Origin: Pictodentalium vernedei
Taxonomy: Eukaryota > Mollusca > Scaphopoda > Dentaliida > Dentaliidae
Direction of reading: 5' to 3'
Length of the DNA: 64,000 bases
Assembly: GCA_031216915.1 (NCBI GenBank)
Contig: CM062297.1
Span: 177,620,356 to 177,684,355, forward strand
Under the pieces are notes generated by a model. The model was not told the DNA's origin, made no database searches, and saw only the letters and a list, made by a program, of their open reading frames with translations. Positions 34,301 through 46,713 of the stretch are shown here, one piece after another. Positions within the stretch are counted from its first letter, which is position 1, and every line of letters starts with the position of its first letter. The position numbers and the translations under genes are program-made.

Positions 34301-36140
34301 GGGGGGGTGCATATAAGAATGAGGTGTTTTGAGGTAGGGGTGATTTAGAACAGGTTTCCAGACGTCTGTGGTCTAATAACTCTGGCAATTTGGCCCGCTT
34401 AGTGTGTAATGAAACTACGTTGTTCTCAGCCTGTTAAGTCGACATCAGCTATCCTTCATGCGAATACCTGGAAACGCTCGACATCAGCTGTCCTTCATGC
34501 GAATACCTGGAAACACAACCAAATTGTGTAAAGTTCTTTTTCATTGCCCGGAATATGTCTACCACTGCAGAATAAAAAAGGTGTGTATTTGAATGACTCT
34601 TTTCGAAAGGTTCTTCAACCTGTTACAAATGAGATTTTTTTATTATTTCCATTTTTGGCGTAACTTCGCTAATAATAGTCGGATTGTAAAAATTCAAGTT
34701 CGAAATCGCACTGATTTTTACTCAATATATTCGAAACGAAACGCGTTTTTAAAATTTCCCTATGATATTAAAAATAGTATTTGCCCGACTGGTTGGAAAA
34801 AAGTGCTAATTGGTATCCAAAAATTACAGGATCAAAGAAACACCGACATCGACAAAAAGTAACGAGGTCTTCACAAATATTCATGCGAGATCGAAACTGC
34901 CCTCAAAAGTCATTTTGTACGATATTTCGAAATAAATTTTAACGATTTTATTTTTATTTGTATAGTTTGGGAGCGATGCGCTTTTTTCCCTAATTATCAA
35001 CGGCTGTTTTGCAGAGAAATGATGTTTGGAGGTTCTATTTTGGGTCGGAAGCATAACCTTGTCACAACACTGGGAAACACTTCGTGCTAATTATAACTGA
35101 TAGTACGTTTTGTTGAAGTCACGTGGTTGGGTTTTGATACCCCACCTCATAGAGCAGTTAGTGGGGAGTCGATTGGCAGTGTTTTACAGGGAGTGTACAC
35201 GTAATGGTTGCATGTCACCAAGGTAAAGGAACAAATTAGAAAAATTAATCTTTTTTCTTGTTAGTAATCAAAATTTAGCAAACAAACTTGTTTTGTTAAT
35301 CTTTTTTCATCAACATTAGACTAATTTCAATAGGGCAAATTTATACAAACATCAAAATATTGGGAGAAAATAGTACTTTTAATTCTATATTTGTTGGGGT
35401 AACCTTCAAGATGAGAGGATTTCTTTCTCGTAAATAGAGACAACTGACTTTTATATTTTGGTGGAACAACAACATACCGGTAGTCACAAATATATGCAGA
35501 GCCTAATTACTATAGCTGAAAATACTGATCAACCCACACACCACATTAACCATTGACCCTTTTGGGTCTATTTCTAACTTGATAACAATTTGTGGTCTCA
35601 AAACAGATACCTTAACATGCAGTAATATGTCTTCTAAACTAGAGCAGATTTACCCTGACAGTTACTTCTAGTCATATTTTGGCACGTAATCACTACAGCA
35701 TCACTTAACTTACAAGTGGGGAGTAATAAATTCTAGACAATCAACCAAGCCCTTAAGCAGGGTCACCATGAGGAAACAAAAGGCTGAGGCTGGTCGATTG
35801 CAAAAATAATAAAACAAAAATTCTTCTTGGAAATTTTTGGTTTTTGTTTCATCAGTCAGAAAATCCATTTCATTGCACTTGAGACACTAGGAACTCACTT
35901 TTTGTTGGGAGTAAATTATTGACGATTATGAACATACAATGCTAACAAACTGCTTGACTCTATATCATCCACCTCTTCCAAATATTTAAAAATCATGAAC
36001 GTTGAAAACAAAATGATTGTTAAATGTGATCACATAATGCCCTGGTCAACATCCATCAAGTTTTATTCTATTTGCAAGTGATTTTTTTTATATTTCAAAT
36101 GCTCAACTCTTCTAATTTTCAGACCATTAAAGCTACATGT
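31378..36140. other. long anonymous intron stretch
   Basis: About 4.8 kb with no recognisable gene or transposon. Features seen: a poly-C tract (33979-33996), a poly-G tract (34290-34307), a 39-bp tandem duplication (34439-34515, TCGACATCAGCTnTCCTTCA) and a diverged direct repeat (CGTAGTGCTAAT at about 32410 and 32563). An open frame of 193 codons at 33193-33774 (+) has no recognised family, no repeated paralogue here and no coding-like features I can defend. Confidence 0.45.
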
Positions 36141-36352
36141 AAGTGGATGGAAACTGGATGCAACCCTGTAATATGTATATATGGTACTATTAGGTATATC
36201 TTGCTTGCAAAACCATATAATGTAACCTCTCACTGGAAAGAGCTTGAAGTGGATGGAAACTGGATGCAACCCTGTAATATGTATATATGGTACTATTAGG
36301 TATATCTTGCTTGCAAAACCATATAATGTAACCTCTCACTGGAAAGAGCTTG
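36141..36352 (+). repeat. perfect 106-bp tandem duplication
   Basis: AAGTGGATGGAAACTGGATG starts at 36141 and again at 36247, and the two units look identical through to AAAGAGCTTG. After the second unit comes the inverted stretch TTCCAGTGAGGGGTTAC, complementing CTCTCACTGGAA, as in a palindromic MITE whose left half was duplicated. Confidence 0.8.
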
Positions 36353-36968
36353 TTCCAGTGAGGGGTTACATGATATGGTTTGTTTGCAAATATTTTTAAA
36401 AAAACAACTTTTTTTTTCAACTGCTCACTTCGTAAACTATACGGGCTGATGTGGCCGATTTGTTTGGTGAAGCCAAAAGGGTTAATTAACTCCTAAAACG
36501 CCGCTGAGTCTTTTTCTTGAATTCTTGTCATAAAATCCAGTCACAGTCACAGCTGCTGGGAAGCCAGCCGTGTCTGCTTTTAACAATAAATTCAAATGAA
36601 ACTCTGGAAGCATTAATAAACTGATTTATGCAACTAAGGTTATTAAAAAATAAAATAATTTTTTTTTGTTTCTCAGGCACCTCCCTCGTCATAGAAAATC
36701 TGCCTCATCGCCTTTTTTTCACCTGGAAATCTCTTTTATGACACTATTTTACACTTGTTGGACAAATATATCACCAGCTATGCCTTGTTTGACAGAGCTC
36801 ACAAAGCTCTGTCAAATAAGAAAATTTTCAACTACATTATGGGAAATTTTCACTTCTGAAAAACACTGATTTGCTACATAATAGAGTAAGTAGTCAAATT
36901 TCTGATTCCAACTATTTTGAGAAGTTTTGTGAATAAACAAACCAAAAAAAAAGCCTCCCTCCTTTATC
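36353..36968. other. anonymous sequence with one small palindrome
   Basis: Contains TTTGACAGAGCT/AGCTCTGTCAAA (36789-36818) between TTTCTCAGGCACCTCCCTC and a GGTTTGTTTA-type end, possibly a decayed Harbinger-like MITE (about 36660-36960). Confidence 0.35.
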
Positions 36969-37381
36969 AAATGAAAGTGTCAATGACACTGTAGCTCAAC
37001 TTGTGTAAGGCATGTATAGTATGTGACACAGGAATGACACACATCTAGGTAATGATCTGATAACAAAGGTACATGTGAAGTATTGTAAAGGTCTGTACAT
37101 ATGTACTGACTGTAGTCTGTAACAAATGTACAGGTAAAGTATTGTAAAGGTGGGCGACAGTTAGATGCCTCTAGTCAGAGCCTTATTGAAATGTGCACTA
37201 ACTGTGTATAAGTAGCACTGAATAAATCAAAGTTTGTCTAATTGGCCATCTTGAAATTTCGGACCACACCCCAAAACACTCGTTCTCTTCCCAAGGTGAT
37301 AACAAAGGTACCCAAGAAGTTTCGTGAAGATCGGTTCATAAATACAGCCTCTAGCCCAAGTAGTATTGACATGTGTACTAA

Positions 37382-39168
37382 GGCAAAAAAAAAATGTTTT
37401 GGTTCTCAGGCAATTGGTTTTCCAAATTCAGTGAGGGAGGGCGGTTTTTATTTTTATTACCTCACCAAGTATACCCTATTCACATAGCCTCACAATACCC
37501 ACAATGGACCTTTGGAATTTTATTTAAAGATAGACAAGATGCATTTCTGTTTGAAAAAGAATAAACTGAGTCACGGTTAAGTGACGGCGCGGGGGACGTT
37601 TTAAGGCTGGAACCCCAAACCAGCAATCCACCAGAGGTATTGCAATACTGGTGTCTTAAACTTCGCTTGAGGTGAAAAGGTTTGTTCTGTTGTTGTGACC
37701 TGTCAGCTTAACGATACTGAAATGGTGGCCAGCGTGATCTTTATAAAGACTTGAAAAAAAGTTCATGATATCAAAGTCTCAGATCACTAAAAATTATTTA
37801 AAATCAGCCATGAAAAAAAGAGAGTTCTTCGATAGTTAATTTGATTACCTCCCTTACATTAGTTACCTTTCAACAGTACAAAAATACACTTTTTAATATG
37901 CTTCTGGTGAGCTGTTTATACGTCCTAATGCCGCTTCGAACATGTTGGTTCAGTGGCGGATGAAGGACTTTACTAAAAGCAGTGAAGGTTGGGCCGGGGA
38001 GGGGGTGCCACACCTAGGCCCAAGTTTGCCGGAGTGTACTGTCAACCACATTTTGAAATTTAATCCTAAAAGATGCGATTACCTCGCACCCGAAGTAGAT
38101 ATCCACAATGCACAACCCGTCTCCGGGAGGGGGGGGAGAGGGTTGGGGGAGGGGGGTTGGGGGGAAGGCACATACTAAGTGCGCTGATGACTGGATTCGC
38201 CCTTGTGGTAAAATAATGTGATTGTAACGTTATTGATAGACCATTTAATAGATGTTTCAATGCATAAGGCAACTATTTAATGCATGTCAATTGCAGTGGC
38301 GGCTCACCCCATTAGGAGTACAATGGACAGGTCCAGGGGACCCCGGTAGAGGGTGGGGGGGGAGGGCAAATGTGGGAAGCTACAGATCAAGTTCAGTTGT
38401 GCATCGACATATTAACGTAATCGTACCTCGCGAGTTATAGCAAGTCGCGAGGGTTTTTACTGTTCGTTTCACCTCAGTTTCAATAGCACCAACAATGACA
38501 ACAATTTGTGCTGTAACCTGCGTAGTTGTTGTATTTATATTGGTTTTTTCTGTCACATTTTGGAAAAACCAACATAAACACAACAACTGCGCTTGTTATG
38601 GTGCAAATGGTACTCTGATTCTGAAACTATGATGTCTCAGGCACAAACGAGTGTTGGATTTTCTCGACAGGGATGAAGACATTGGGGTGATAAACAAACA
38701 ACGAAAAACAAATAAAATGCAAGTATTTTTTAAATCTTTAATAATAATTTTCCTTTATTCTTTTATCTTATTCAACACCTGGTAACTCATGAAAACTTAC
38801 CTATTTCTGTTGCATCCCAAATTGGCAAAACGTATAAACTTGCAACTAATTCTTGTTGACTGCATATACTTGAAAATGGGTGTGCGACCTATACATGAGC
38901 TTTAGGCAAAAGGGAGGAATTCCAAGTGTGAGTTGGGGGTGCGACGTATACACGAGGGCAACGTATACGCAGACATATATGGTATTCAGTATTTGTGTTA
39001 TACTGCAATGAACTTCTGAGATTGGTGGTGCATTGTTTACTTTTTGGAAAATCTCGAACCTCCATAAAAAAAATTCAATGCGGGGGTGGGGGGGGGGTGG
39101 GGTGGGGGGAGGGGGGTATTTTTCCAACGCGGCGATGCCTGAGAACCAAAACCCTTTTTTTTTTGGCC
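37382..39168. mobile_element. PIF/Harbinger-like element in F4, TAA duplication
   Basis: Terminal inverted repeats: GGCAAAAAAAAAATGTTTTG, then GTTCTCAGGCA, on the left; TGCCTGAGAACCAAAAC, then poly-T and GGCC, on the right. TAA flanks both ends (37379-37381 and 39169-39171), and the flanks join to the F4 sequence ATGTGTAC-TAA-CTGCGTATAAG. A three-base TWA duplication with GGC ends suggests PIF/Harbinger. No transposase is visible in the 1.8 kb, which includes G-rich stretches near 38110-38165 and 39080-39115. Confidence 0.7.
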
Positions 39169-39326
39169 TAACTGCGTATAAGTAGCACTGCATAAATCAA
39201 AGTTCATCTAATTTGCATAATTTATGCACAAGAATAAAACCTGTATTATATGTGATATATTCCATGTTACTAAACATTCATACAAAAATTTATTCAAATC
39301 AGAACCTTCATATAGAAGTTCTGTAC

Positions 39327-41563
39327 AAATGAAAGTGTCAATGACACTGTAGCTCAACTTGTTAAGACATGTACATGTATAGTATGTGACAATGCAATGA
39401 CAAACATCTAGGTAATGACCTGATAACAAAGGTACATATAAAGTATTGTAACGGTCTGTACATAAATACTGACCGTAGCCTGTAACAAATGTATAGGTAA
39501 AGTATTGTAAAGGTGGGTGACAGTCAGATGCTAAACTAGAAAAGAAATCTTTTGAGTCCCAGAGTGGGTCTGACTGAACCCCAAAATATTTGTTCTCATA
39601 GCACAGTGATAACAAAGGCACTCCAATACACACTCCTTCCTGTCCCAAGGTGAAAACAAAGGCACCCAAGAAGTTTCATGAAGATCAGTTCATAAATACG
39701 AGCTGTATAGAAGTTGTGACAAAAAACTGATTGGACCTAATTTCCGTACAAAATGGCCACTGGCAGCCATCTTGAATTTTGGACCCCACCCAGAAACACT
39801 AGTTCCCGTCCCAAGGTGATAACAAAGGTACCCAAGAAGTTTTGTGAAGATCGGTTCATAAATACAGCCTCTAGCCCGAGCCGTATTGATATGTGCACTT
39901 ACAGTGTATAAGTAGCACTGAATAAATCAAAGTTCATCTAATTTGCATAATTTCTGCATGAGAAAAAACCCTGTATTATATGTGATGTATCCTATGTTAC
40001 TAAACATTCATACAAAAATTTATTCAAATCAGAACTTTCATACAGAAGTTCTGTACAAAAAACTGATTGCACTAATTTTGGTACAAAATGGCTGCTGGTG
40101 GCCATCTTGAATTTTGGACCTCACCCAAAAACACTCGTTCTCATCCAACGGTGATAACAAAGGTACCCAAGAAGTTTCGTAAAGATCGGTTCATAAATAC
40201 GGCCTCTAGCCTGAGTCATACAGAAGTTGTGTACAAAAAACTGATTAGACCTAATTTCGGTACAAAATGGCCACTGGCGGTGGTGCGGTAGCGTTGGGGT
40301 AACCGGTTCTCGTCAGATCACCGACATTAAGCAACATCGAGCGCGGTTGGTAGTTGGATGGGTGACCATTTCAGCGACTGATTCGTGCTCCCGCGTTGTG
40401 TCCTTGGGCAAGGAACTTAACCCCGATTGCCTACATGGGGGCACGATGACGCTGTGTACATAAGCGTACTGCACGTCGATGGTGCGCATATCTCCAACCA
40501 ATCTAACCCTGCCTGTGCCGAGGTGCAGAGTTCAGATGTTGGAGAGTTGACAGCTACTCGTCGTTGCTCGGTGGTTCTCTCCGGGTACTCCGGCTTTCTC
40601 CACCCGTAAAACTGTCACCGACATGATATGACCCTGGCTGTTACTGTGTCGTTAAACCATAATAAATAAATAGATAAATGGCCACTGGCAGCCATCTTGA
40701 ATTTTAGACCACACCCAGAAACACTCTCGTCCCAAGGTGATAACAAAGGTACCCAAGACGTTTCGTGAATATCAGTTCATAAATACAGACTCTAGCCCGA
40801 GCCGTATTGACATGTGTACTTACTGTGTAAGCAGCACTGAAAAAATCAAAGTTCATCTAATTTGCATAATTTCTGCACGAGAAAAAAACCCGTATTTTAT
40901 GTGATGTATCCCATGGTACTAAACATTCACACAAAAAATTATTCAAATCGGCGCTTTCATATGGAAGTTCTGTGCAAAAATCTGATTGCACCTAATTTTG
41001 AACAAAATGGCTGCCATCAGCCATCTTGAATTTCGGAGCAGAACCAAAAACACTTGTTCTCGTCCCACGGTGATACCAAAGGTACCCAAGAAGTTTCGTA
41101 AACATCAGTTCATAAATACGGCCTCTAGCCCAAGCCGTATTGGCATTTGCACTTTTCGTGCTAAAAGTAACACCAAAAAACATCGAAGTTAGTCTAATTT
41201 GCATAATTTACGCACGAGAAAAAAAACCCGTATTATATGTGATGTATCCTATGGTACAAAACATTCATACAAAAAATTATTCAAATCAGCGCTTTCATAT
41301 GGAAGTTCTGCGCAAAAAACTGATTGCACCTAATTTTGTACAAAATGGCTTCCAGTGGCCAACTTGAATTTTGGATAGGACCCCAAAACACTCGTTCTCG
41401 TCCCACTGTCATAACAAAGGTACCCAAGAAGTTTCATAAAGATCGTCCATAAATGCGGCCTCTAGCCCGAGCCGTATTGAATTGTTGATGGCCAGATGGC
41501 CAGACAGACGATGGACGACTGGCCATGGCATAAGCTGAAATTTGGCTTCGCCAAAGTTGAGCT
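39327..41563 (+). mobile_element. F4 tandem-repeat element nested in F4, complete
   Basis: AAATGAAAGTGTCAATGACA at the 5' end; 3' hairpin TTTGGCttcGCCAAA, then GTTGAGCT. Left flank GAAGTTCTGTAC and right flank AAAAACCGATTGCACC rejoin as the uninterrupted F4 sequence found elsewhere (CTGTACAAAAAACTGATTGC). There is therefore no target duplication and no deletion. It contains the SINE at 40279-40675. Confidence 0.85.
40279..40675 (+). mobile_element. 5S rRNA-headed SINE with 14-bp TSD
   Basis: Head AACCGGTTCTCGTCAGATCA, CCGACATTAAGCA, GGTTGGTAGTTGGATGGGTG is 5S-like. Body CCTTGGGCAAGGAACTTAAC, CCCGATTGCCTACATGGGGG, CTCGGTGGTTCTCTCCGGGT. Tail CCCTGGCTGTTACTGTGTCG, then TTAAACC and (AATA)n. Target duplication AAATGGCCACTGGC lies at 40265-40278 and 40676-40689, within an F4 monomer. 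Confidence 0.92.
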
Positions 41564-42418
41564 AAAAACCGATTGCACCCAATTTCAGTACAAAATGGCT
41601 ACTGGCAGCCATCTTGAATTTTGGACAGCACCCAAAAACACTCGTTCTCGTCCCAAGGTGATAACAAAGGTACCCAAGAAGTTTCGTGAAAATCGGTTCA
41701 TAAATACTGTCCATAGTCCGAGCTATAAGTGTACTTACTGTGTATAAGTAGCACTGAATAAATCAAAGTTCATCTAATTTGCATAATTTGGGCATGAAAA
41801 AAAACCCCTGCATTATATGTGATATATTCCATGTTACTAAATATTCATACAAAAATTTATTCAAATCAAAACTTTCATACAGAAGTTCTGTACAAAAAAC
41901 TGATTGCACTAATTTCAGTACAAAATGGCTGCCAGCAGCCATCTTGAATTTTCGGCCGCACCCAAAACACTCGTTCTCGGCCCACGGTGATAACAAAGGT
42001 ACCCACAAAGTTTCATAAAGATCAGTTCATAAATATGGCCTCTAGCTAGATCTGTATTAAATTGTTGATGGACGGACAGACGGATGGGCCATGACAAAAC
42101 CTCAAATTTGACTACATCAAAGTTGAGCTAAAAATTGAGGAAAAATTGACTGAGAAAGAAGAAATTTTTGTTATTGGCTTAATAGAAATTTGTTTGTTAA
42201 TCAGATGCAGGAACATCTCTATTCTGGTGAGACGAGTATTGCTATCCTGGCAGTAATATCTGGCAGCAACACACAAAAAGTTAAAGGTTAAATCGATGTT
42301 GACAATTAAATGAATTTATAAGCAGGAAAAAAAAAATTTATAATAAATTATATAGTTAATTTTTGGTAGAGATAATAGATGTACAACTGAAGAAATACAC
42401 ATGAATGAAATAGTTTAC

Positions 42419-42472
42419 CTGTGCAAGTTTAAAGATATGTTTCTTCCTGTCTATAACCTTCAGTGAACCATT
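42419..42472 (-). CDS. ACSL: ACSL exon c (IDRKKHIFK, end of FACS signature)
   Basis: A short 54-nt exon of 18 codons in phase 0, reading NGSLKVIDRKKHIFKLAQ, with acceptor ttttag and donor GTAAAC. DRKK with the following Lys is the hinge and nucleotide-contact region that closes the FACS signature, after which the C-terminal domain swings during catalysis (family knowledge). The exon lies between the end of a nested F4 array (42129) and a Harbinger-like element starting at 42597. Only about 290 bp of anonymous intron separate it from repeats on the left and 124 bp on the right, so repeats have filled the intron almost up to the splice sites. Confidence 0.95.
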
Positions 42473-43573
42473 CTAAAATAAAGAAAATTTTGGGGTGAAT
42501 TAAAACATGTTATTAGATCATAGCCTACACTAAAAGAGAAAACTGACATGTGGGAGTTGAAATGCTTTGGAGAGACTGAATGCAATAACATGTTTAGGCC
42601 CCACAAAGTAGATCTTGTTTCTCAGGCCATTTTGTGTAAAATTGCATGCGGGGAGCGTTTTTTTTATTTTATTTTTTAATTTTGTTAATTATTTCTTTGC
42701 CATCAAAAGTTCATGCTCTTGGTTTGTTTTATGTTTTAGGACTCATAATCTACAGAACAGCATGAGTGATGGTGTATTTCATCCCTTGAGTGCAAGAAGG
42801 CTTTGCAATGCTAAAGCATTGCAAAATTGCAAAGTCTTGTGGCACTCAAGGGACAAGTTTATCAATTTTATTAACTCGGGTAAAATATCCGACATAAACC
42901 ATTTAATTTTTATTTTTTTCTGTTTACACCAGGGACCAGCCGTGAGGGCGATTAGGGCGATTATGTCGCCCTTCTAAGCCCAAAGTCGCCTAGAAAAATA
43001 GTTGGGGCGATTACAAGTCGCCCTCTAAAAATTGGCCAAACTGAGAAGAGGCTGAACTGAGTGATGCGAGGTTTACATGAAAACGATTGTTTTCAAAAAG
43101 CAAATGTGCTCGAGTGTGATAAATGGGCATTTTAATTCGTCAAATAAACGTCCATTTATTTGAAATCACACGACAATCAATTGACCATTGTCGCTTTTGC
43201 AGATTTTTTTATTTCTATTTTGTTGCGTTTCAGTCAGAGCTTCAAATGTTGAAACCAAAATAGGTGACTTACACGACTCAACAAAATAACGCAGTTTGAA
43301 AGTAGGTTACGTCGCTTAGGATGCCGAAAATGTATACACAACGGACGTATTTTATAACACAGTATTTTTATTTCGTTTTGCTGACAACTGTTAACTGTTG
43401 GGCCGTCTATTCCCAGAAAAACACGAATTGAATTGAAACACATGAAAAAAGCTTTAGTAATGACAAGAAAAGCTTTGTACAGGACACAAGTGTGCATGTG
43501 GACGATCTTGAAAAAGGGTCCTCCTAAACAACGGAATGACACGAAATGACGCGAAATGCCACCAGAATGCCAT

Positions 43574-45742
43574 AACAAGAGGGATGTTACATCCCAACGC
43601 TCACCTACATTCGCGCTTGATAATGTCGTTCCAATGTAACATGCCTAATATTTAGTTAATATAAATCATTAACTAGGCATCAAATAATTAATGTGGTTTA
43701 TGTGATGGCTTTGGAAAGTCTATATTTCTGCACTTATTATATATCAATTCAACATAAAATCATTGGATATAAAAGCATTTTTTTCTTTTAGAAATGATTA
43801 TGATTAAGAATATGAATCGTGAGGCCAGATATTAAATCATAAATAAGAATTAGGAAAGGCTTTCATAAATCACTGAAACTGTAAGTACATTCATTGGTTA
43901 AAGAGGAGTTGCGGAAAAACATTCATTCAAGGCTTTCATAAATCACTGAAATTGTAAGTACATTCATTGGTTAAAGAGGAGTTGCGGAAAAACATTCATT
44001 CAAGAAAGTGACTATAAGTCCCAACAAAAATACATCACATCAACAACTAAAATAAGCCTTAATGTTACTATTAACAAGTATGAGAAAGTATTAAAAAAAA
44101 AAAAAATTTTTTTAAAGAAAGTGAATATAAGTCCCAAAAATCCCCCTCACCTTAACACAAACTTTTAGAACTTAAAATTGAGTAAGTCATACAAAAACGT
44201 GAACATTGTGACTGAAAAAAAGAAAAGAAATCAGTTAAATTTCTGCATATAGTAGGGTTAATACCTACAGTTGTTATTGAAATGAGAAAATAAACAGTAA
44301 TGAGAGATGAAGGCACCACAATCTGCACAAAAGCTGACTTTAACACAAATTCTTACAACACCTAAACGTTAATTCTTACAACAAGTTTTGGCAGAAAATC
44401 AGCCTCAAATTCCTCAAATATGCATGTAATGAGGGTTAAATATTACTGCAATGGAGTTCAGTAACCCAAGCGTAGAATATTAATCGCCTGGAAACAAACA
44501 TAGAAACACAACTCACCTAAACACAAAGTTTACAAAGTTTTAGAACTTAAAATTTACTAAGTCCGAGAAAAACATGAAAATTTTGACTGAAAAAAAAGAA
44601 AATTTCCATTAAATTTCTGCATACAGTAGGGTTAATACCTACAGTTGTTAATGAAATATGAAAATCAACAGTAATGAGAAATTAAAGTAGCACAAGCTGC
44701 ACAAAAGCTGACTTTAACGCAAATTCTTACAACACCTAAACGCAAATTCTTACAACTTTTGGCAGAAAATTTTAGGTGAAATTTGGAAAAAAGTTGTAGT
44801 ATCAGGGTTAAATACTGTTCTGATAGTCCCCTACAACCTACATATGCAATATCAAAGGCCTGAGCCCACTGATCTTTGAGAACTCAGCTTAACACCTCAC
44901 CTTAACACAAACTTTTAGAACTTAAAATTTACTAAGTCCGAGAAAAACATGAAAATTTTGACTGAAAAAAAAAAAAATTCCGTTAAATTTCTGCATACAG
45001 TCGGGTTAATACCTACAGTTGTTATTGAAATATGAAAATCAACAGTAATGAGAAGTTAAAGCACCACAATTTGCACAAAAGCTGACTTTAACACAAATTC
45101 TTACAACACCTAAACGCTAATTCTTACAACAACTTTTGGCAGAAAATCAGCCTCAAATTCCTCAAATATGCATGTAATGAGGGTTAAATATTACTGCAAT
45201 GGAGTTCAGTAACCCAAGTGTAGAATATTAATCACCTGGAAAGACACATAGAAACACAACTCACTTAAACACAAAGTTTTACAACTTAAAATTTACTAAG
45301 TCCGAGAAAAACATGAAAATTTTGAGTGAAAAAAAAGAAAATTTTCGTTAAATTTCTGCATACAGTAGGGTTAATACCTACAATTGTTATTGAAATATGA
45401 AAATCAACAGTAATGAGAAGTTAAACCAGCACAATCTGCACAAAAGCTGACTTTAACACAAATTCTTACAACACCTAAACGCAAATTCTTATAACAACTT
45501 TTGGCAGAAAATTTTAGGTGAAATTTGGAAAAAAGTCGTAGTTTCAGGGTTAAATACTGTTCTAATAGTCCCCTAGAACCTACATATGCAATATCAAAGG
45601 CCTGAGCCTACTGATGCTTGAGAAATTCACCTTAACATTAACTCTTACAATATTGGACACGCCGGACGCCGGACGCCGACGCCGACGCTGACGCCCGAGG
45701 TTATCACAATAGCTCACCACATCTTACAGATGTAGGTGAGCT
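43574..45742 (+). mobile_element. F2 tandem-repeat element, long copy
   Basis: 5' AACAAGA, hairpin GGGATGttaCATCCC (43581-43595), GCTCACCTACAT. 3' hairpin AGCTCACCACATCTtacAGA, TGTAGGTGAGCT, then host AAAAATG. The 5' GCTCACCTACAT is complementary to the 3' ATGTAGGTGAGC. A (GACGCC)n patch is at 45660-45695. There is a 73-bp tandem duplication at about 43858-44003, and the core array is at 44151-45650. Inserted in the hAT element. Confidence 0.82.
44151..45650 (+). repeat. F2 core array: about 368-bp monomers in an alternating two-type pattern
   Basis: Four monomers, with GAAAAACnTGAACATTGTGA-type markers at about 44200, 44568, 44940 and 45303. Monomers 1 and 3 contain CCTCAAATATGCATGTAATG. 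Monomers 2 and 4 contain GGAAAAAAGTnGTAGTnTCA and TAGTCCCCTACAACCTACAT. The higher-order unit is thus XY of about 740 bp, present twice. Confidence 0.75.
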
Positions 45743-46633
45743 AAAAATGATGTGGAATGACATTTCTTTTACAAAATACTCGACCCCAGAATGTATTTTG
45801 TTTATTAACTAACAAAGTACCTCCCAAGCAATCTTCTTACATCTGGTCCTGTTCACACTTTCAGACTTAGATAATTATTAGCTTAGTAGACTTTGGTGAA
45901 AGGCAACCACAGGATGCTGGGGGACTGCCACGAAGAAGAGGGGAGGGGTCATGAAGGAGAGGGTAGCAGTGGAGGATTTTCAGTCAATAATTACTTTGTG
46001 ATTTTTTAACCTGGCATAGATGCATGATAGACAAATGGACCTGGATTATTTGGACGTTAATGGAGGACCACAAATTGAAAATATGAGGGGGCGGCGGGGT
46101 GGTATATGAATATTCTGAATTTTCCCCACTTGCCTATGAAGTCTCCCTACATGACTCTGCAGTCTCCCTATTTTTTCTGGAGGGAGACATGGAGTCTCCC
46201 TAAAATTCCCCCCTAGGCTGGTCCCTGGTTTACACTGGTAAAAAAAGAGAGCATGTGGTAGTCAAAAGGACCCTGTGAGAGGGCCTGAGAAACAGATTTT
46301 CAACTTTTTTAGGCCTTATCAAGTCATCCCCATTCACTGAAAAGAAAAGTTTTCACACTCATCTTGAACCATTTTCATTCAGTCTAAAAGATATCATACC
46401 ACTCATGGTATCTTCTCTGAAAGAACTGGGCAGTTTTGTTGTTTCTGGTTCAGATCTGGTTTTTGCGACAAACTGGAAAACAGAACTGCAAGAAGTAGCA
46501 AAAAACAGACGAATGGTTTGTGTTTGTGCATAAACTGATCAAAATATCTTACTGCGAGGGAACTGATCTAGTGGCCCCTATGGACTCTCGTCACCTACTT
46601 TATCCAGAAAAGGGGCGAACACGTTACATTCTC

Positions 46634-46696
46634 GCCACATTTTTTCTCCCTTATTGACTTATCCACTAGACAAGTCAATGAGGGAGAAAATGAGAC
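46634..46696. repeat. short fold-back
   Basis: CATTTTTTCTCCCTTATTGA, then CTT, faces AAGTCAATGAGGGAGAAAAT, then G, around a 10-bp loop. The stem is about 23 bp with two mismatches. Confidence 0.6.
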
Positions 46697-46713
46697 AATG
46701 AGAACACAACATA

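Larger units (their letters stand above)
36969..42129 (+). mobile_element. F4 tandem-repeat element, outer copy of a triple nest
   Basis: 5' AATGAAAGTGTCAATGACAC, then TGTAGCTCAACTTG. 3' hairpin TTTGActacaTCAAA, GTTGAGCT (ending at 42129), then host AAAAATTG. It contains a Harbinger-like element (37382-39168) and a complete inner F4 (39327-41563). Removing both leaves standard F4 monomers. The 3' subterminal patch GACGGACAGACGGATGGG is at 42070-42088. Confidence 0.8.
42930..46227. mobile_element. hAT element with 8-bp TSD, carrying a nested F2
   Basis: Ends CAGGGACCAGCC and GGCTGGTCCCTG are 12-bp perfect inverted repeats. Target duplication GTTTACAC lies at 42922-42929 and 46228-46235. CAG ends and an 8-bp duplication define hAT. 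Of its 3.3 kb, 2.2 kb is the F2 insertion. No transposase was recognised in the remainder. Confidence 0.88.
42597..46315. mobile_element. Harbinger-like MITE (about 410 bp) split by a hAT element
   Basis: Ends GGCCCCACAAAGT...GTTTCTCAGGCC and GGCCTGAGAAAC...AACTTTTTTAGGCC, flanked by TTA on both sides (42594-42596 and 46316-46318). The left part (42597-42929) and right part (46236-46315) match the copy at 1-262. Everything between is the hAT insertion. Confidence 0.75.

Noticed and set aside
37951-38204. Possible small hAT element with CAGTGGCGGATGAAGG and CTGGATTCGCCCTTG ends
   Set aside because: The ends pair poorly and no 8-bp duplication is present; left as an unproven resemblance inside the Harbinger-like insertion.
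40279-40400. Possible 5S rRNA gene
   Set aside because: Only part of a 5S sequence, diverged, fused to a SINE body and tail with a 14-bp duplication.
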